DNA of 64,000 bases from Gemmatimonadota bacterium (GCA_028287305.1 JAQBPX010000028.1:1-64000); one strand, 5' to 3'. Positions 1 through 8,902 are shown, counted from the first letter of the stretch. Program-made: numbers and translations. Notes: generated by a model from the sequence alone, not told the origin.

Positions 1-614
1 CGCTCTCCGCCTACGCCAACCCCCGGTCCAACGGCATCAAGGCCATCAAGATCGAGGACGGCGACGAGCTGATGGACGTGCAGATCACGAGCGGCACGAA
101 CGACATCGTGCTCGCCACGCGGCACGGCCTCTCCATCCGCTTCCACGAGCAGAACGTCCGCGAGATGGGCCGCGACACGACCGGCGTGAAGGGCATCGAG
201 CTCGGGCCCCGTGACGAAGTGATCGGCATGGTGGTGATCAAGCGCGAGGCCAACCTGCTCGTGGTCTGCGAGAAGGGCCTCGGGAAGTGCTCGCCGATCG
301 AGGACTATCGCGTGCAGCGACGCGGGGGCAAGGGCATCATCACGGTGCACCGCACCGACCGCACGGGCGACGCAGTCTCCATCAAGGAAGTGCTCCCCGA
401 CGACGGCCTGATGGTGATCACGAAGCAGGGCGTCGTGATCCGCATGGACGTGAAGGGCATTCGCGTGGCGGGCCGCAACACGCAGGGCGTGAAGCTGGTC
501 AACCTCGACGAGAAGGACCTGGTGGTCGCCGTCGCCCGCATGGTGCCTGATGACGGCACCGAGGAAGAGGAGGGCGAGGACCTGGAGCCGGTGGGAGCGG
601 AAGACCAGGAGTGA
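1..614 (+). CDS. gyrA: DNA gyrase subunit A, C-terminal part (5' truncated by window edge)
   Basis: The reading frame is open from position 3 and carries about 203 residues of the C-terminal beta-pinwheel of GyrA, which wraps DNA and lets gyrase introduce negative supercoils. Visible family features are blades of the type 'IVLATRHGLSIRFHEQNVREMGR' (read in pieces), 'GIELGPRDEVIGM' and 'VITKQGVVIRMDV', and repeated GRNTQGVKL-like turns. The protein ends in a strongly acidic tail (TEEEEGEDLEP), as in many GyrA proteins. The N-terminal catalytic half with the active Tyr lies outside the window. ParC is the alternative, but the regular blades and acidic tail favour GyrA. A bidirectional hairpin follows the stop. 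Confidence 0.9.
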   Translation, partial: LSAYANPRSNGIKAIKIEDGDELMDVQITSGTNDIVLATRHGLSIRFHEQNVREMGRDTTGVKGIELGPRDEVIGMVVIKREANLLVVCEKGLGKCSPIEDYRVQRRGGKGIITVHRTDRTGDAVSIKEVLPDDGLMVITKQGVVIRMDVKGIRVAGRNTQGVKLVNLDEKDLVVAVARMVPDDGTEEEEGEDLEPVGAEDQE

Positions 615-647
615 GGATGTGAGGGGCTGAGGATCAGGGGAAAATCG

Positions 648-677
648 GAAGGACCCGGCATCATTGCCGGGCCCTTC
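648..677. terminator. Bidirectional intrinsic-type terminator after gyrA
   Basis: A 13-bp stem with one mismatch (GAAGGACCCGGCA / TGCCGGGCCCTTC) surrounds a TCAT loop. It sits 34 bp after the gyrA stop. On the minus strand the hairpin is followed by CCGATTTTCCCC, so it can also serve the convergent transporter gene ending at 708. Its GAAGGGCCCGGC arm resembles the terminator at 52752-52784. Confidence 0.75.
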
Positions 678-707
678 TGCGTTCATCCTCCCCAGCTCCT
701 CAGCCCC

Positions 708-1922
708 TCACTTCCCGAGCACCCGCGTTACCGTATAAATCCCCAGCCCCGCCATCATCACGGTCACGGCCCAGCCGGCGAGCGAGAGCGCGCGCGGATG
801 CTGGTAGTCGCCCACCACGCGCGGAAGCCGCGCGGCCACCAGCATCGCGCCCAGTGAGAGCGGCAGGATGAAGCCGTTCAGCGCGCCCACCAGCACCAGC
901 ACCTTCACCGGCTGGCCGATGGCTAAAAAGATCGCGGTGGACACCACGATGAAGCCCACGATCACCACGCGCTCGTGTCGCGCGACCGCCGTCGATAGCG
1001 TGCGCAGGAACGACACCGAGGTGTAGGCCGAACCCACCACCGACGTGATCGCCGCTGCCCACATCACCATGCCGAAGATGCGGAAGCCCAGCTCGCCCGT
1101 GGCATGGCGAAAGACCGACGCAGGAGGATTGGCCGCGTCCAGCACCACGCCGCCCGCCACCACGCCGAGCGCCGCCAGGAAGAGCAGCACGCGCATCAGC
1201 GACGCGATGCCGATTGCCATCGTGGCGGAGCGCGTCACCTCCGGCAGCGCGTCGCGCCCCTTCACCCCGGCGTCGAGCAGGCGGTGCGCACCCGCGAAGG
1301 TGATGTAGCCCCCCACGGTGCCGCCCACGAGCGTGACCACGGTGAGCGGATCGAGGTCGAGCGGCGCGAAGGTGCGCACCGCCGCCTTGGCCAGCGGCGG
1401 GTGGGAGGCCACCGCCACGTACAGCGTGAGGGCCACCATCAGGAAGCCCAGCACCTGCGCGAAGCGGTCCATGGCGCGTCCGGCTTCCTTCACCAGGAAG
1501 ATCCCGATCGCCAGGGCGGCGCTGAGCAGCACCGCCGAGGTGAGCGGAAGGCCCAGTAGTGCCTGGAAGCCCAGCCCGGCCCCCGCGACATTGCCCACGT
1601 TGAAGGCGAGGCCCCCGAGCGCCACCAGGGCGGCCAGGGCATGCCCAAGTCCGGGAGCCACGAGGTTGGCGACGTCCTGCGCCGGCCGTTCCGCCACGGC
1701 CAGGATGCGCCAGATGTTGAGCTGGGCCCCCAGGTCGAACAGCACCGAGAGGAGGATGGCGAATCCCATGCTGGCGCCCAGCTTCGCCGTGAAGACGGTG
1801 GTCTGGGTGAGGAAGCCCGGGCCGATCGCCGAGGTCGCCATGAGGAAGGCGGCGCCGATCAGGACGGACCGAAGGCTGGAGGTGGGCTTCGGCACGGCGA
1901 AAAGGTAGTGCTTTCCCCTCAT
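708..1922 (-). CDS. Nramp-related (YcsG-like) membrane transporter
   Basis: A 404-residue integral membrane protein with about 11 hydrophobic segments that resembles the NRAMP superfamily of proton-coupled divalent metal transporters. The first helix carries 'AIGPGFLTQTT' where true Nramp proteins have the metal-binding DPGN. The helix-6 region reads 'GGYITFAGAHRL' and lacks the canonical MPH. It is therefore probably in the YcsG-like branch, whose substrate is not settled. I start it at the ATG at 1922 (MRGKHYLFAVPKP); the frame stays open further upstream but would run into the divergent cyclase gene. No clear Shine-Dalgarno is seen. The stop lies beside a recurring CCTCAGCCCC motif. Confidence 0.75.
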   Translation of the reverse strand: MRGKHYLFAVPKPTSSLRSVLIGAAFLMATSAIGPGFLTQTTVFTAKLGASMGFAILLSVLFDLGAQLNIWRILAVAERPAQDVANLVAPGLGHALAALVALGGLAFNVGNVAGAGLGFQALLGLPLTSAVLLSAALAIGIFLVKEAGRAMDRFAQVLGFLMVALTLYVAVASHPPLAKAAVRTFAPLDLDPLTVVTLVGGTVGGYITFAGAHRLLDAGVKGRDALPEVTRSATMAIGIASLMRVLLFLAALGVVAGGVVLDAANPPASVFRHATGELGFRIFGMVMWAAAITSVVGSAYTSVSFLRTLSTAVARHERVVIVGFIVVSTAIFLAIGQPVKVLVLVGALNGFILPLSLGAMLVAARLPRVVGDYQHPRALSLAGWAVTVMMAGLGIYTVTRVLGK

Positions 1923-1944
1923 GGGGGCGAATGCTACTATAGAT
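1911..1944 (+). promoter_or_regulatory. Possible promoter of the diguanylate cyclase gene, inside the divergent 5' region
   Basis: CTACTATAGAT at 1934-1944 contains a -10-like TACTAT/TATAGA in otherwise GC-rich DNA. A weak -35-like CTTTCC lies about 17 bp upstream. A start point near 1947 would fit translation from the ATG at 1963 rather than the in-frame ATG at 1921. The complementary strand of the same bases gives TATAGT, so the element could serve the divergent transporter too. Confidence 0.35.
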
Positions 1945-1962
1945 CGCTCACCGCCTTCAGAG

Positions 1963-3237
1963 ATGACATCGACGCTGCGCACCGACACCGAACCGCCCTC
2001 GCTGACACCCGTTCCTGACGGGTCGCCGGAGCCTGTCGGCGGGTCTCCGGAGCTCAGCGATGCGCTCCGCCAGGATCGCGCGGACCTGCAGAGTGAAGTC
2101 ATCCTCTGGCAGCGCTGGGTGCGATACGCGGCGATGCTCACGTTCTGGCTCGCCTCCGTCCTGCTCAGCCAGGTGCCGCAGGAATCGGCGCTGCTGCCGC
2201 TCACGCTCGTCATCGGCGCGTACGTCGCGGTGGTGCTCGGGACGTCGCTCTACGTGCAGCGCACCACCAGCAACGTGCTGCGCGCCTGGCTGCCGGCGAT
2301 CCTCGCCACCGCCGACGTCGCCGCCACCGCCGCGATCTTCTACTTCGCGAGCTCGCCTGAGCACATCGATCGCATGCTCGTGATCGGGCTCGCGCAGGTG
2401 CAACTCACGGTCTTCTACTACGGCCGCCGGCTCGGCGCCTGGTCGATCGCGCTCAACGTCGGCGCGTACCTGCTCGCCACGCTGGTGATCACGCCGTTCA
2501 TGCCCGGCCCGCAACCGCATGCGTTCGACGTCGCCCTCGACGCCGCCGTGTTCGCGGGGATCAGCGGGCTGCTCGTGCACGTGTTCGGGCGCTTCCGCGA
2601 ACGGATGAACCGGCTGCGACTCTTCTGCAAGCTGGCCGAGGAAGGCGACTTCTCGGGCCGGCTCGCGCTCGAGGAGGAGCGGCGCCCCGACGACCTCACG
2701 CTCCTCGCGCGCAGCCTCGACACCATGCGCAACCGCCTGGCCGAGCAGATCGGCACGGATGCGCTCACGGGTTGCCTCAATCGCCGCGCGCTCGAGCACC
2801 GGCTGCGCGCGGACTGGCGACATGCCAAGCGTCGCGGCTCGCAGGTGGCCGTGGTGGCGCTCGACATGGACCACTTCAAGGAGATCAACGACACGCGCGG
2901 CCATCCGGTCGGCGACATCGTGCTCCAGCAGCTCTCGGGCATCATGAAGGCCACCGCGCGCGACACCGACGCCGTGGCGCGCCTGGGCGGCGACGAATTC
3001 GTCGTGCTCCTCCCCGACACCGGATGGCAGGGCGCCGTGACGTTCGCGGAGCGGCTGCGCCGGCGAGTGGATGACTTCAGCTTCGGCCCCCCGGGCGGCG
3101 GGCTGGCCGTCACGATCTCGGTGGGTGTCGCGCTCGCGCGCGGCACGGACCCGATCTCCCCGGAGATGCTCCTCCAGGAAGCGGATCGCTCGCTGTACAA
3201 GGCCAAGCTCGGCGGACGCAATCGCGTCTACGCCTGA
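1963..3237 (+). CDS. Membrane-bound GGDEF diguanylate cyclase
   Basis: A 424-residue protein that should make cyclic di-GMP from two GTP. The N-terminal half holds about six hydrophobic helices (roughly residues 52-205) acting as an unidentified membrane sensor. A short helical linker follows, then a GGDEF domain from about 262. The active-site motif GGDEF is intact at 342-346, with the metal-binding DMDHFKEIND segment before it. RDTD at 333-336, five residues upstream of GGDEF, matches the RxxD inhibitory site, so product inhibition is likely. An in-frame ATG at 1921 would add 14 residues; I prefer 1963 because the only promoter-like bases lie between the two. It is divergent from the transporter gene. 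Confidence 0.9.
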   Translation: MTSTLRTDTEPPSLTPVPDGSPEPVGGSPELSDALRQDRADLQSEVILWQRWVRYAAMLTFWLASVLLSQVPQESALLPLTLVIGAYVAVVLGTSLYVQRTTSNVLRAWLPAILATADVAATAAIFYFASSPEHIDRMLVIGLAQVQLTVFYYGRRLGAWSIALNVGAYLLATLVITPFMPGPQPHAFDVALDAAVFAGISGLLVHVFGRFRERMNRLRLFCKLAEEGDFSGRLALEEERRPDDLTLLARSLDTMRNRLAEQIGTDALTGCLNRRALEHRLRADWRHAKRRGSQVAVVALDMDHFKEINDTRGHPVGDIVLQQLSGIMKATARDTDAVARLGGDEFVVLLPDTGWQGAVTFAERLRRRVDDFSFGPPGGGLAVTISVGVALARGTDPISPEMLLQEADRSLYKAKLGGRNRVYA

Positions 3238-3288
3238 CCCCGCGCGCGCCGCCGCGAGGCGCGCGATGACCGCACCCCCAGACGACGA

Positions 3289-4266
3289 ATGACCGCATCC
3301 GCAGCATCGCACGTGCTCCTCACTCTCGACGACCTTCGCGCCGCGCAGCGGCTGCTCGCACCCGTGGTGCATCGCACGCCACTCCTGCCGCTGCACGCGC
3401 TCGGCGAGGAGCTCGGCGCGGAAGTCATGGTGAAGCCCGAGTCGCTGCAGCGCGGTGGCGCCTTCAAGTTCCGCGGGGCGTACCACTACCTGGCGCGGAT
3501 GGACCCCGCGGAACGCGCACGCGGAGTGATCGCGCCCTCGAGCGGCAATCACGCACAGGCCGTCGCGCTGGCGGCGAAGCTGTTCGGCATTCCCGCCACG
3601 GTCGTGATGCCCACCACCGTGACGCCCGCAAAGCTGGAAGGATGCCGGCGACTCGGCGCGCGCGTCGAGCTGGCGGGAACGACGACTGCCGACCGCTTCA
3701 ATCGCGCGCTCGAGCTGTCGGAGGGCGAGGGGCTGCACCTCGTGCCGCCCTACGACCATCCCTGGATCATCGCGGGGCAGGGCACGGCGGGACTCGAGAT
3801 CGCCGAGGACATGCCCGACGTGGGCACCGTGATCGTTCCCGTGGGCGGCGGCGGACTGAGTGCGGGAGTGGCCACGGCGATCAAGGCGCTGGTGCCCGGC
3901 GCGCGCGTGATCGGCGTCGAGCCCGAAGGCTCGCCCAAGCTCACGAGGGCGCGCGAGGCGGGCGAGCCGGTGAAGCTCGCACAGTCATCGGGACTGCCCG
4001 ACGGACTGCTCGCGGTGGAGATCGGCCACCTGAACTTCGCGCATCACCGCGAGCACCTGGACGACGTGGTGCTCGTCTCCGACGAACTGGTGATTCGCGG
4101 CATGCGCCACCTGATGGACCGCGCGAAGCTGGTGGTGGAGCCGAGCGGCGCGGTGTGCGTTGCCGCACTGATGGCGGGACTGGTCGAGCCGCGCGGCAGG
4201 ACGGTGGCGATGATCAGCGGGGGCAACATCGAATGGGACGGATTGCTCCAGGTCCTCGGCCGCTGA
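3289..4266 (+). CDS. Threonine/serine dehydratase (PLP fold-type II), catabolic type
   Basis: A 325-residue pyridoxal-phosphate enzyme of the threonine ammonia-lyase/serine racemase family, expected to convert threonine to 2-oxobutyrate and ammonia. The Schiff-base lysine is K60 in GGAFKFRGA. The substrate loop SSGNHAQ is at 84-90 and the phosphate-binding GGGGLSAG at 186-193. There is no C-terminal ACT regulatory domain, and the length matches TdcB or serine racemase rather than full biosynthetic IlvA. Serine racemase activity cannot be excluded from sequence. It begins the tight gene chain running to 9864; the next gene starts one base after its stop. Confidence 0.88.
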   Translation: MTASAASHVLLTLDDLRAAQRLLAPVVHRTPLLPLHALGEELGAEVMVKPESLQRGGAFKFRGAYHYLARMDPAERARGVIAPSSGNHAQAVALAAKLFGIPATVVMPTTVTPAKLEGCRRLGARVELAGTTTADRFNRALELSEGEGLHLVPPYDHPWIIAGQGTAGLEIAEDMPDVGTVIVPVGGGGLSAGVATAIKALVPGARVIGVEPEGSPKLTRAREAGEPVKLAQSSGLPDGLLAVEIGHLNFAHHREHLDDVVLVSDELVIRGMRHLMDRAKLVVEPSGAVCVAALMAGLVEPRGRTVAMISGGNIEWDGLLQVLGR

Positions 4267-4267
4267 C

Positions 4268-5680
4268 GTGACCGTCACCGCGCGCCTGCTGGTAGCCGAG
4301 GAGGATGCCGCCGAGCTGCGGGTCCTCTGCTGGCTGCTGCGCTCGCGCGGCTTCGACGTAGTCGGCGTGTCTGGGCCGCACGAGGCACGCAGCGCGCTGG
4401 CGGGCATCGCGCCGGACCTGGTGCTCGTGGACTTCGCCGCCATGCCCGGCGCGCGCGAGGAGCTGGTGGAGCTGTTCCAGCAGGACAGCAAGCTGCGCGA
4501 CGTGCCGGTGCTGGAGCTCGAGCACCCCATCGACGTGGCGTCGCTGCTCGGGCGGCTCGAGGCGTATGCCGCGCTCGCGCGCGAGGTGCGCGAGTTGCGC
4601 ACCAGGCTGCGCGCGCGCGAGGCGGAGCTGGAGCGCCTGCGCCAGGAAGCGGCGAGCGGGCGACAGCTTGTGGACATCGTCCACGACGTCTCCGGCGAGC
4701 CGCAGGCGCCGGAGATCTACCGCATCCTCGCGCGTCGCGTGGCGCGCGCCCTCGGCATCTCGCACTGCTCGGTGGTGCTCGCGAGTGCCGAGGACACACG
4801 CGGAATGGTGGCGGCGGCCTTCGAGGACCCGAGCGTGCAGGACATGCCCGTGGAGCTCGAGCGCTACCCGGAAATCACTGCGGCGTTGCGCACGGGCCAG
4901 CCCGTGCTGGTGGAGGACGCTGCCAGCGACCCGCTGTTCGAGGATGCGCGCCGCCTGTGGAGCGAGGAGCATCGCACGGTGCGCATCCGGTCCGTGCTGG
5001 TGCTCCCCTTCGCGCTGGATCGCTGGCGAACGGGCGTGCTGTTCCTGCGCACCGAGCGGGATGAGCGCACGCTCGATCGCGCCGACGTCGCCTTTGCCGA
5101 GACCGTGGTCCGAGCCACCGCGAGTGCGCTCAAGCGCGCCCAGGCGCTCGAGGCGACGCGCGCGGACAACAAGCGGCTGGAGGCGCTGGCGACCACCGAT
5201 TCGCTCACGCGGCTGCTGAACCGTCGCGCCCTCACGGACCGCCTGGCCGCGGAGCTCGACCGCGCGCGGCGCTTCGAGTTCCCGATCACCTGCCTGGTGG
5301 CGGACATCGACTTCTTCAAGGACATCAATGACCAGCGGGGGCACCTGGCGGGCGATGAAGTCCTGCGGCAGTTCGCCGAGTTGCTGGCCAGCGCGGCCCG
5401 GACCATCGACATCGTTGCGCGCTACGGGGGCGAGGAGTTCGTGGTCCTGCTGCCCGAGACGGCGCCGGATGGGGGAATGATCTTCGCCGAGCGGATGCGC
5501 GAGCGCATTTCCCACCATGTGTTCGCGCTCGCCGAGGGCGGCCCCGTTCATTTGACGGCGAGCATAGGCGTCGCCAGCTTTCCGAATCCTCGGGTCGAGT
5601 CGGCCGAGGACCTCTTTGCCCGGGCGGACGAGGCGCTGTATCGAGCCAAGTCCGGGGGGCGCAACCAGGTGTGCATCTGA
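4268..5680 (+). CDS. Diguanylate cyclase with receiver-like, GAF and GGDEF domains
   Basis: A 470-residue soluble protein. Residues 1-90 resemble a response-regulator receiver ('LLVAEEDAAELRVL', 'LVLVDFAAMPG' with a candidate phospho-Asp), but the conserved late Lys is not evident, so phosphorylation is uncertain. A coiled segment near 100-130 leads into a GAF domain at about 135-295. The C-terminal GGDEF domain has an intact GGEEF at 387-391 and an RxxD inhibitory site (RTID) at 378-381, so it is predicted to be an active, product-inhibited c-di-GMP synthase. The start is GTG, one base after the dehydratase stop, and the stop overlaps the kinase ATG (TGATG). This implies translational coupling with both neighbours. 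Confidence 0.9.
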   Translation: MTVTARLLVAEEDAAELRVLCWLLRSRGFDVVGVSGPHEARSALAGIAPDLVLVDFAAMPGAREELVELFQQDSKLRDVPVLELEHPIDVASLLGRLEAYAALAREVRELRTRLRAREAELERLRQEAASGRQLVDIVHDVSGEPQAPEIYRILARRVARALGISHCSVVLASAEDTRGMVAAAFEDPSVQDMPVELERYPEITAALRTGQPVLVEDAASDPLFEDARRLWSEEHRTVRIRSVLVLPFALDRWRTGVLFLRTERDERTLDRADVAFAETVVRATASALKRAQALEATRADNKRLEALATTDSLTRLLNRRALTDRLAAELDRARRFEFPITCLVADIDFFKDINDQRGHLAGDEVLRQFAELLASAARTIDIVARYGGEEFVVLLPETAPDGGMIFAERMRERISHHVFALAEGGPVHLTASIGVASFPNPRVESAEDLFARADEALYRAKSGGRNQVCI

Positions 5681-6813
5681 TGAACCGCTGTCCCGCCTGC
5701 GGCACCATGTACGGCGACGAATCCCGCTTCTGCACCAAGGATGGGACGAAGCTGATCGCCAAGCCGGGGGCTCCGACGCCTCCCGCGGCCGCGGCACAAC
5801 CTGCGGGCCTGCCGCCGCTGAACTTCGACCCGCCGGCCCCGCGCGGCACCGCTGCCCCGGTGCGCGCCGATGCGTCCGCGCAGCCGGTGACGCACGCGAA
5901 CCTGGTCGGCAAGGTGCTCGATGGGCGCTACCGGGTGGAGAAGAAGATCGGCGAGGGGGGCATGTCGTTCGTGTACCTCGCGATCGACGTCGCCACGCAG
6001 GAACGCTACGCCATGAAGGTGCTGTCGGCGGCGCTGAGCCAGGACCAGAATGCCATGGCGCGCCTGCGCCGCGAGGCGGCGCTGGGCATGCGGCTCGCGC
6101 ACCCGAACGTCTGCCACATCATGCGCCTGGGCGAGACGCAGGACGGGCTGGTGTACGTGGTGATGCCGTTCGTGGAGGGAGAGATCCTCTCCGACCGCAA
6201 CAACCGGCTGGGCCGGATCACCCTGGAGGATACGTCGCGCTTCGTGTACGACATGGCGAGCGGGCTGCAGGTGGCGCACGACCTCAAGATCGTGCATCGC
6301 GACCTGAAGCCCGAGAACGTGATGATCTGCCGTCGCGCGGACAACGTGGACTATGCCGTGGTGATGGACTTCGGCCTCGCCAAGGAGCGCAAGGCGGAGG
6401 GTGAGCTGCAGAAGCTCACGGCCACGGGCATCATCCTCGGCACCCCGGAATTCATGAGCCCCGAGCAGCTGCGCGGAAAGCCGCTCGACGCGCGCACCGA
6501 CATCTACTCGCTGGCGCTCATGACGTACGAGATGCTCACCGGCAAGCTCCCCTTCCAGGGGCGGACGCAGCAGGAGATGATGATCGCGCGCCTGCGCAGC
6601 GACCCCACGCCGCTGCGGCAGATGCGGCCCGAGCTCGACTTCCCGGAGGCGGTGGAGCGAGTGCTGAACAAGGCGATGTCGCGGAATCCCGAGGATCGCT
6701 ACCAGAGCACCGTGGAGTTCGCCGACGCGTTCGTGGGGGCGGCCGGCGGCACGGTCCCGGGACCGGTGACCCCGGGCGAGAGCGGGCTGCTCGGCCGGCT
6801 GTTCGGCCGGTGA
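5680..6813 (+). CDS. Soluble serine/threonine protein kinase with N-terminal zinc ribbon
   Basis: A 377-residue Hanks-type kinase. It opens with a rubredoxin-like zinc ribbon (CPACG...FC near residues 4-20) and a Pro/Ala-rich linker. The catalytic domain has the glycine loop GEGGMSF from 92, ATP-anchoring K113 (YAMKVL), catalytic D208 (HRDLKPEN), metal-binding D230 (DFG) and the activation-segment exit GTPEFMSPEQ, so it should be active. No transmembrane helix or C-terminal PASTA-like sensor is present; the protein ends soon after the domain. It is coupled to the upstream cyclase through a TGATG overlap, and the next gene starts within its last codons. Its substrates are unknown; co-expression with a cyclase suggests a shared signalling pathway. 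Confidence 0.92.
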   Translation: MNRCPACGTMYGDESRFCTKDGTKLIAKPGAPTPPAAAAQPAGLPPLNFDPPAPRGTAAPVRADASAQPVTHANLVGKVLDGRYRVEKKIGEGGMSFVYLAIDVATQERYAMKVLSAALSQDQNAMARLRREAALGMRLAHPNVCHIMRLGETQDGLVYVVMPFVEGEILSDRNNRLGRITLEDTSRFVYDMASGLQVAHDLKIVHRDLKPENVMICRRADNVDYAVVMDFGLAKERKAEGELQKLTATGIILGTPEFMSPEQLRGKPLDARTDIYSLALMTYEMLTGKLPFQGRTQQEMMIARLRSDPTPLRQMRPELDFPEAVERVLNKAMSRNPEDRYQSTVEFADAFVGAAGGTVPGPVTPGESGLLGRLFGR

Positions 6814-7916
6814 TCGCGCGCGCGCGACGCGCACTCGTTGCGCTGCTGCTCGCGGGCCCCGCGGTACGGATGGCGGGTGCGCAGCGTATCGAGGAGCTGA
6901 AGGCCCCGCCGGGATTCAAGGTCGAGTACTTCGCGAAGGACGTGGCGGGCGCGCGCATGATGGCGGTGGCGCCCGATGGCGCGATCTACGTCTCGCAGCC
7001 CTCGCAGGGGCGCGTGCTGCGGCTGGTGGATGCCGACCACGATGGCGTGGCGGACTCGCGCAACGTGGTGGTGAGTGGCATCGTCCTTCCGCATGGGCTC
7101 GCGTTCCACGCGGGCTACCTCTACGTCGCCGCAACGGGCGCGGTGATGCGGGTGTCGCTCGACGCGAATGGCGTGGCGAAGGGCGCCCCTGATACACTGG
7201 CGCGCTACAGTGGGGGCGGCGGCCACTTCAGCCGCACCGTGATCTTCGGCGCGGACGGCGCGATGTACGTCTCGATTGGCTCCACGTGCAACATCTGCGT
7301 GGAGGCGAGCGACGATCGCGCGGCGGTGCTGCGCTTCGACGACCAGGGACGCAATCGCACGATCTTCTCGAAGGGGCTGCGCAACGCAGTGGGGCTCGCG
7401 CTTCATCCCGCCACGCGGCAGCTGTGGGTCACGCAGAATGAGCGCGACATGCTCGCCCCGGAATACCAGGACCTGCCCCCCGAGGAGATCAACATCCTGA
7501 AGGAAGGAGCGGACTACGGCTGGCCGTACTGCTATGGCAACCGCATCCCGAATCCCGAGTTTCACGACGTGGAGCGATGCCGCGGCACCGTGCCGCCCGC
7601 GCTCGAGCTGCAGGCGCACTCGGCTCCACTGGGCATCACCTTCCTGCACAATGCGTCGAACTTTCCGCGTGAGTGGCGCGGCGATGCCGTGGTCGCGTAC
7701 CACGGCTCGTGGAACCGCAACGTGCCCACCGGCGCGAAGCTGGTGCGCATCAAGGTCGCGAATGGCAAGCCGGTGGGCGTGGAGGATTTCGTCACCGGAT
7801 GGCAGCGCGCGGACAACAGGCGATGGGGGCGGCCGGTGGACGTGGTGGTCGCCGCGGATGGCAGCCTGCTGGTGAGCGATGACCAGGCGGGCGTGATCTA
7901 CCGGGTGTCGCATTGA
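6810..7916 (+). CDS. Secreted PQQ-dependent sugar (sorbosone-type) dehydrogenase-like beta-propeller
   Basis: A 368-residue protein with a short signal peptide (cleavage probably near VRMAGAQ) and the six-bladed propeller of soluble PQQ glucose/sorbosone dehydrogenases. Typical segments are 'KAPPGFKVEYFAKDVAGAR', 'LPHGLAFH', 'GLRNAVGLALHP', 'LWVTQNERDML', 'GADYGWPYCYG', 'VVAYHGSWNR' and 'DDQAGVIYRV'. Cys residues in STCNIC and YCYG may form disulfides. The likely role is periplasmic oxidation of a sugar or alcohol; the actual substrate cannot be read from sequence. The GTG start overlaps the kinase stop by four bases (GTGA). Confidence 0.82.
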   Translation: MIARARRALVALLLAGPAVRMAGAQRIEELKAPPGFKVEYFAKDVAGARMMAVAPDGAIYVSQPSQGRVLRLVDADHDGVADSRNVVVSGIVLPHGLAFHAGYLYVAATGAVMRVSLDANGVAKGAPDTLARYSGGGGHFSRTVIFGADGAMYVSIGSTCNICVEASDDRAAVLRFDDQGRNRTIFSKGLRNAVGLALHPATRQLWVTQNERDMLAPEYQDLPPEEINILKEGADYGWPYCYGNRIPNPEFHDVERCRGTVPPALELQAHSAPLGITFLHNASNFPREWRGDAVVAYHGSWNRNVPTGAKLVRIKVANGKPVGVEDFVTGWQRADNRRWGRPVDVVVAADGSLLVSDDQAGVIYRVSH

Positions 7917-8902
7917 CCGTGCGGCAGTGGCTGGTGGCGCTGTGCGCGATGGCGATGGCTTGGGGATGCGGAAGCGCCGGCGACACGAGGGGAAAGGGTG
8001 CCAGCACAGGCAGCGCGCGCGGCCTGAGCGCTGCGGCGGACACGCTGCTGGTGATCCCGCTCAACAACGGGACGCACGGGATGGCGGCGCGCATCCGGTG
8101 GATGCTCTCGCCAGACGGTCATGCAATCCTTGCCATGGAAGACCCGGCGGGCGTCGAAGCGGAGCCGGTCCCGAATGGATTCGCGTTCGCCGACGAGGCG
8201 CGTGACGTCACCTGGCAGGAGGATGGCGCGTGGGACGTGGCTCCCTCCGCCGACTGGAAGCGCCTTGCCTACGCCAAGAGCTACCTGCTGCGCGCAAACG
8301 ACAGGGACTCGGTGCTGTTCACCGAGTGGGTCGGGCTCGTCGGCTGGATTCCCGCCGCGGTCACGGCGCAACTCGCGCCGGGCGCGCGCACGCCGGAGTG
8401 GCAGCGCGCACTCGCGGCGCGGCTTCGCGCGCACGGCTTCACCGCGAGCGGAATGGCGATCGTGAGTGGCGTGGGGATCACGCACGTGGTGATGGTGGAC
8501 TCGCTCGAGGCAGTCGGGTCGGGCCGCCCTGCCGGGGACGTGGCCGTGGCGCTCGATGGCTGGCGCGTGCGATGGACGAGGTTCGGTGACACGGTGGTCG
8601 TGGGCGACCATCCGGCGCGCGCGATGGACGACGCGCATCCGCAGCACTGGCTGGCGGTGCCGCTCCCCGCCGACACGCTGGTGCGCGCGTGGAAGGGCGA
8701 CACCGCACAGCTCGCGCCTGCCACGTGGATCGCGGGGCCGGTGCTGGACATCTCCGTGCCGCTGGTGATGCCGAACGGCACGCTGGTGGTCGCGTCCACG
8801 AAGGATGGCCGCTTCCAGCTCCAGGTGCGCAAGCGCATGCACCCCGTCGAGAACGAGTCCCCGAATGAGGCAGTGCTCGTGCGCCTCCCGCGCGCGCGGT
8901 GA
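7913..8902 (+). CDS. Putative lipoprotein of unknown function
   Basis: I do not recognise the family. The 329-residue product has a hydrophobic N terminus (WLVALCAMAMAWGC) ending in a plausible lipobox Cys near residue 19, followed by a Gly/Ser-rich linker, so it is probably an envelope lipoprotein. The remainder is a soluble alpha/beta-looking domain with segments such as 'LLVIPLNNGTHGMAARIRW' and a conserved-looking C terminus 'FQLQVRKRMHPVE'. Parts resemble periplasmic solute-binding or phosphate-type proteins only in general character. The start is the TTG overlapping the dehydrogenase stop (TTGA); a GTG six bases later is the alternative. It belongs to the coupled gene chain. Confidence 0.6.
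   Translation: MTVRQWLVALCAMAMAWGCGSAGDTRGKGASTGSARGLSAAADTLLVIPLNNGTHGMAARIRWMLSPDGHAILAMEDPAGVEAEPVPNGFAFADEARDVTWQEDGAWDVAPSADWKRLAYAKSYLLRANDRDSVLFTEWVGLVGWIPAAVTAQLAPGARTPEWQRALAARLRAHGFTASGMAIVSGVGITHVVMVDSLEAVGSGRPAGDVAVALDGWRVRWTRFGDTVVVGDHPARAMDDAHPQHWLAVPLPADTLVRAWKGDTAQLAPATWIAGPVLDISVPLVMPNGTLVVASTKDGRFQLQVRKRMHPVENESPNEAVLVRLPRAR

Noticed and set aside
1921-1963. Upstream ATG at 1921 as the cyclase start
   Set aside because: It overlaps the divergent transporter start, precedes the best promoter-like bases and adds no conserved residues.
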